Assembly (NCBI GenBank): GCA_034766995.1
Contig: CM068317.1
Span: 7,797,501 to 7,861,500 of the forward strand
Reading direction: 5' to 3'
DNA length: 64,000 nucleotides
From: Acanthacorydalis orientalis
Taxonomy: Eukaryota > Arthropoda > Insecta > Megaloptera > Corydalidae
This document shows positions 62,140-64,000 of the stretch, in pieces. A program made the position numbers and the translations under genes. The notes below the pieces were generated by a model, which saw nothing but the letters and a program-made list of their open reading frames with translations, was not told where the DNA came from and ran no database searches. How positions within the stretch are numbered: position 1 is the stretch's first letter; the number at the start of each line of letters is the position of its first letter.

Positions 62140-62430
62140 GTTTTCATGCCAGAAAACTACAAAAGTTTTTCTAATCAACAATATTCAATAAGTCACAGTG
62201 CATCCTTTTTTTGATTTTTACTTTTTATGTATTTCAATGAAAATTCCATCATTCTCAAAATGCTGAAGTACAAAAAAATCTAAGAAAATGGAGAAGGAAA
62301 AAGAGTTATTGATAGATATAAGAATTATTGATCTAATCTTTTTGTACCTCGTGTCTCTGAGAATGATGGCATATCAATCTAAATGCGAGTAAGCCTAAAT
62401 AAAAAATTACTTATTAATCATCTCTTTTGT
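62140..62430. mobile_element. FB-2 fold-back element, diverged copy
   Basis: The left part (CTACAAAAGTTTTTCTAATC, AACAATATTCAATAAG, CAATGAAAATTCCATCATTC) follows the left arm of the 50.5-kb copy. The right part (TGAGAATGATGGCATATC, AAATGCGAGTAAGC, ATTACTTATTAATC) follows its right arm. The two halves pair around GTACAAAAAAATCT and TTTTTGTAC. A TA array follows at 62437. Confidence 0.5.
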
Positions 62431-62436
62431 TCTGTA

Positions 62437-62437
62437 T

Positions 62438-62465
<28 letters not shown>
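62437..62465. repeat. Short (TA)n microsatellite at an FB-2 end
   Basis: Pure run just beyond the right arm of the fold-back copy. Confidence 0.9.
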
Positions 62466-62470
<5 letters not shown>

Positions 62471-62638
62471 AACAATAATTTTAACCATTAATGTTTTTTA
62501 TTTTATCTTTGTTTTCAAATTTCTATTTCATAGTATATCACCATGATTACATTGATAATTTCATATTTCCAACTAATTTTGATTATTTTAAGACAAAGCA
62601 TTGTTTTTTTGCATTTTCTTGATATATTTTAATCTTTA

Positions 62639-62656
62639 TATCTATCTATCTAACTA

Positions 62657-62700
<44 letters not shown>
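62639..62700. repeat. Compound (CTAT)n(TA)n microsatellite
   Basis: About four CTAT-like units, then a TA run. Confidence 0.95.
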
Positions 62701-62707
<7 letters not shown>

Positions 62708-62938
62708 CAATAATGTTTACAATTCTGTTCTCTTTTCTGTTTTTAGTACTTAAATTTCTTTAAAAACTTTATTTTAAATATTTTAACCCATCACAAGAGT
62801 TAGCCGTATGTCATATTTATAATCCTTAAGAAAAGTTTCTTTATTACTTCGTCGTTTTTTCATTTTTATTTATATTTTGGTGATAATATCTTAAAAACCA
62901 GACATTTTAACTTCTAAGTACTTTATATTATCACATGT

Positions 62939-63020
62939 GTATATATATATATATATTTATATATTTATATATTTATATATTTATATATTTATATATTTAT
63001 ATATATATATATATATATAT
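62939..63020. repeat. (TA)n with an inner (TTTATATA)n tandem repeat
   Basis: At about 62957-63002 an 8-bp unit TTTATATA repeats about six times between two TA runs. Confidence 0.95.
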
Positions 63021-63821
63021 TCATTCGGCTTTAAATTTCCGTAAATTGTCAAACAAATTTTACGAAATTTCTGAGCTGCTCATGTTAACATTTTATATAA
63101 TATAGTAAAATTCTTAATTATCTCTAGACGACAGTTCATTCTGAAATGTTTGTGACTAAATTCGCATAATGACATATATTTTGAAAACTAGTTTACAATA
63201 TTTGAAATTAAAATTTATGTTTTATTAATTATTTTCAAATTTTAATTATGATTCATTTGTTATTATTAAATTATAGAATTCAATGCTTACATTTTCAACC
63301 ACTTTAAGAAAAATCTCGACTACATCGATTTAATTACATTAAGATTCAGTATGTTTGAAAACTACTTGATTCATTTTTTTTGTTCAGTGACAAATATCAT
63401 CTTTCTTTTATTTCTGTGTAATTATTACTTTATTATGCTGAAATTATTATTTCAATTTCATAATTTTTTCTCATATAACTGTTCATACATTTTTAAGCAA
63501 AATATGTAAGTTGATTGAAAATATATGTATAATAATCAATGAATAATTTTACTTGTATCTAATTTTATTCATTCGTTTTTAATTTTATTCAAATTGTCGA
63601 AAAAGATATGGTGTAAATTTTCATTTAAGTGCGAATTCGATTTGTTTCAGTGTATTTTCATTGGATTTGTTATTATCGAAAATTAATATCAACAATTTGT
63701 ATTTTCACTACATCATGTTATTCTAGCTTCAGGAAGATTAATTGTGTTATCAATCACAAAATTATTGATAGAACCGTCAGACAGTAAGTTTCAAAATTCA
63801 AATACAGCTATTTTATTAGGT

Positions 63822-64000
63822 GTACAAATTAATTCGGTATCTCATTTTATAGAAAATGAATGTCTATGGAAAAATAAAATACATTTCAATCCTCAAATTA
63901 TCTCCCATTATTTTGTATAACTTTGCTTTGGTAACTGATAAATCCATTCGAAAAAAGATAGCGGCTTTAAGTTGATAAAGTCGTAATGCATTTTTGAAGC
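63822..64000 (-). mobile_element. Mariner family B, copy cut by the window end
   Basis: Begins GTACAAATTAATTCGGTAT and aligns with 48875-49060: AAAATACATTTCAATCCTCAA, then AAAGATAGCGGCTTTAAGTT and AATGCATTTTTGAAGC. The minus strand gives the transposase C-terminal region. It continues beyond the window, so whether it is long or deleted is unknown. Confidence 0.8.

Overview
The window looks like a piece of an AT-rich insect nuclear genome. A bee or other hymenopteran is my best guess, resting only on base composition and the mobile-element content. One protein-coding exon is clear. Positions 1012-1654 (+) encode the N-terminus, first membrane helix, extracellular cap and first pore helix of a two-pore-domain (K2P, TWIK-like) potassium channel. 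The exon stops inside the first glycine codon of the P1 selectivity filter, at a good splice donor. No continuation of the channel was found downstream, so the remaining 62 kb is read as one giant, incomplete first intron.

The intron holds four kinds of material. (1) More than 40 (TA)n arrays, some with CA, TG, GATA or CT tracts; these generate most of the Tyr/Ile-repeat open frames. (2) Relics of DNA transposons: many mariner copies from at least six lineages (8.5, 10.3, 13.7, 19.0, 29.1, 35.7, 39.2, 44.9, 45.7, 48.9, 51.2, 53.3, 56.9 and 63.8 kb), an internally deleted hAT element with an exact 8-bp target duplication (31.6 kb), hAT-type MITEs (27.7 and 42.4 kb) and several fold-back MITE families (6.0, 12.3, 16.3, 38.2, 41.8, 50.5 and 62.1 kb). 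(3) A 5'-truncated RTE-type LINE tail (18.0 kb) and a doubtful second LINE fragment (33.1 kb). (4) Islands of 150-600 bp that are richer in GC and CpG and match no repeat I recognise (about 3.0-3.7, 6.8, 7.6, 12.9, 19.7, 26.7, 30.2, 34.0, 40.9, 43.7, 46.5, 47.9, 59.5 and 61.0 kb). These are candidate enhancers or unannotated exons.

Two neighbouring islands on the minus strand (47.9 and 46.5 kb) can be joined by a donor and an acceptor into a 45-codon frame with an upstream in-frame stop, an initiator-like motif and a lysine-rich C-terminus. This possible nested small gene, together with the mariner derivatives that share one internal deletion, are the most interesting signals here. No CRISPR arrays, rRNA genes or tRNA genes were recognised. 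All statements come from reading the sequence; no database search was run.
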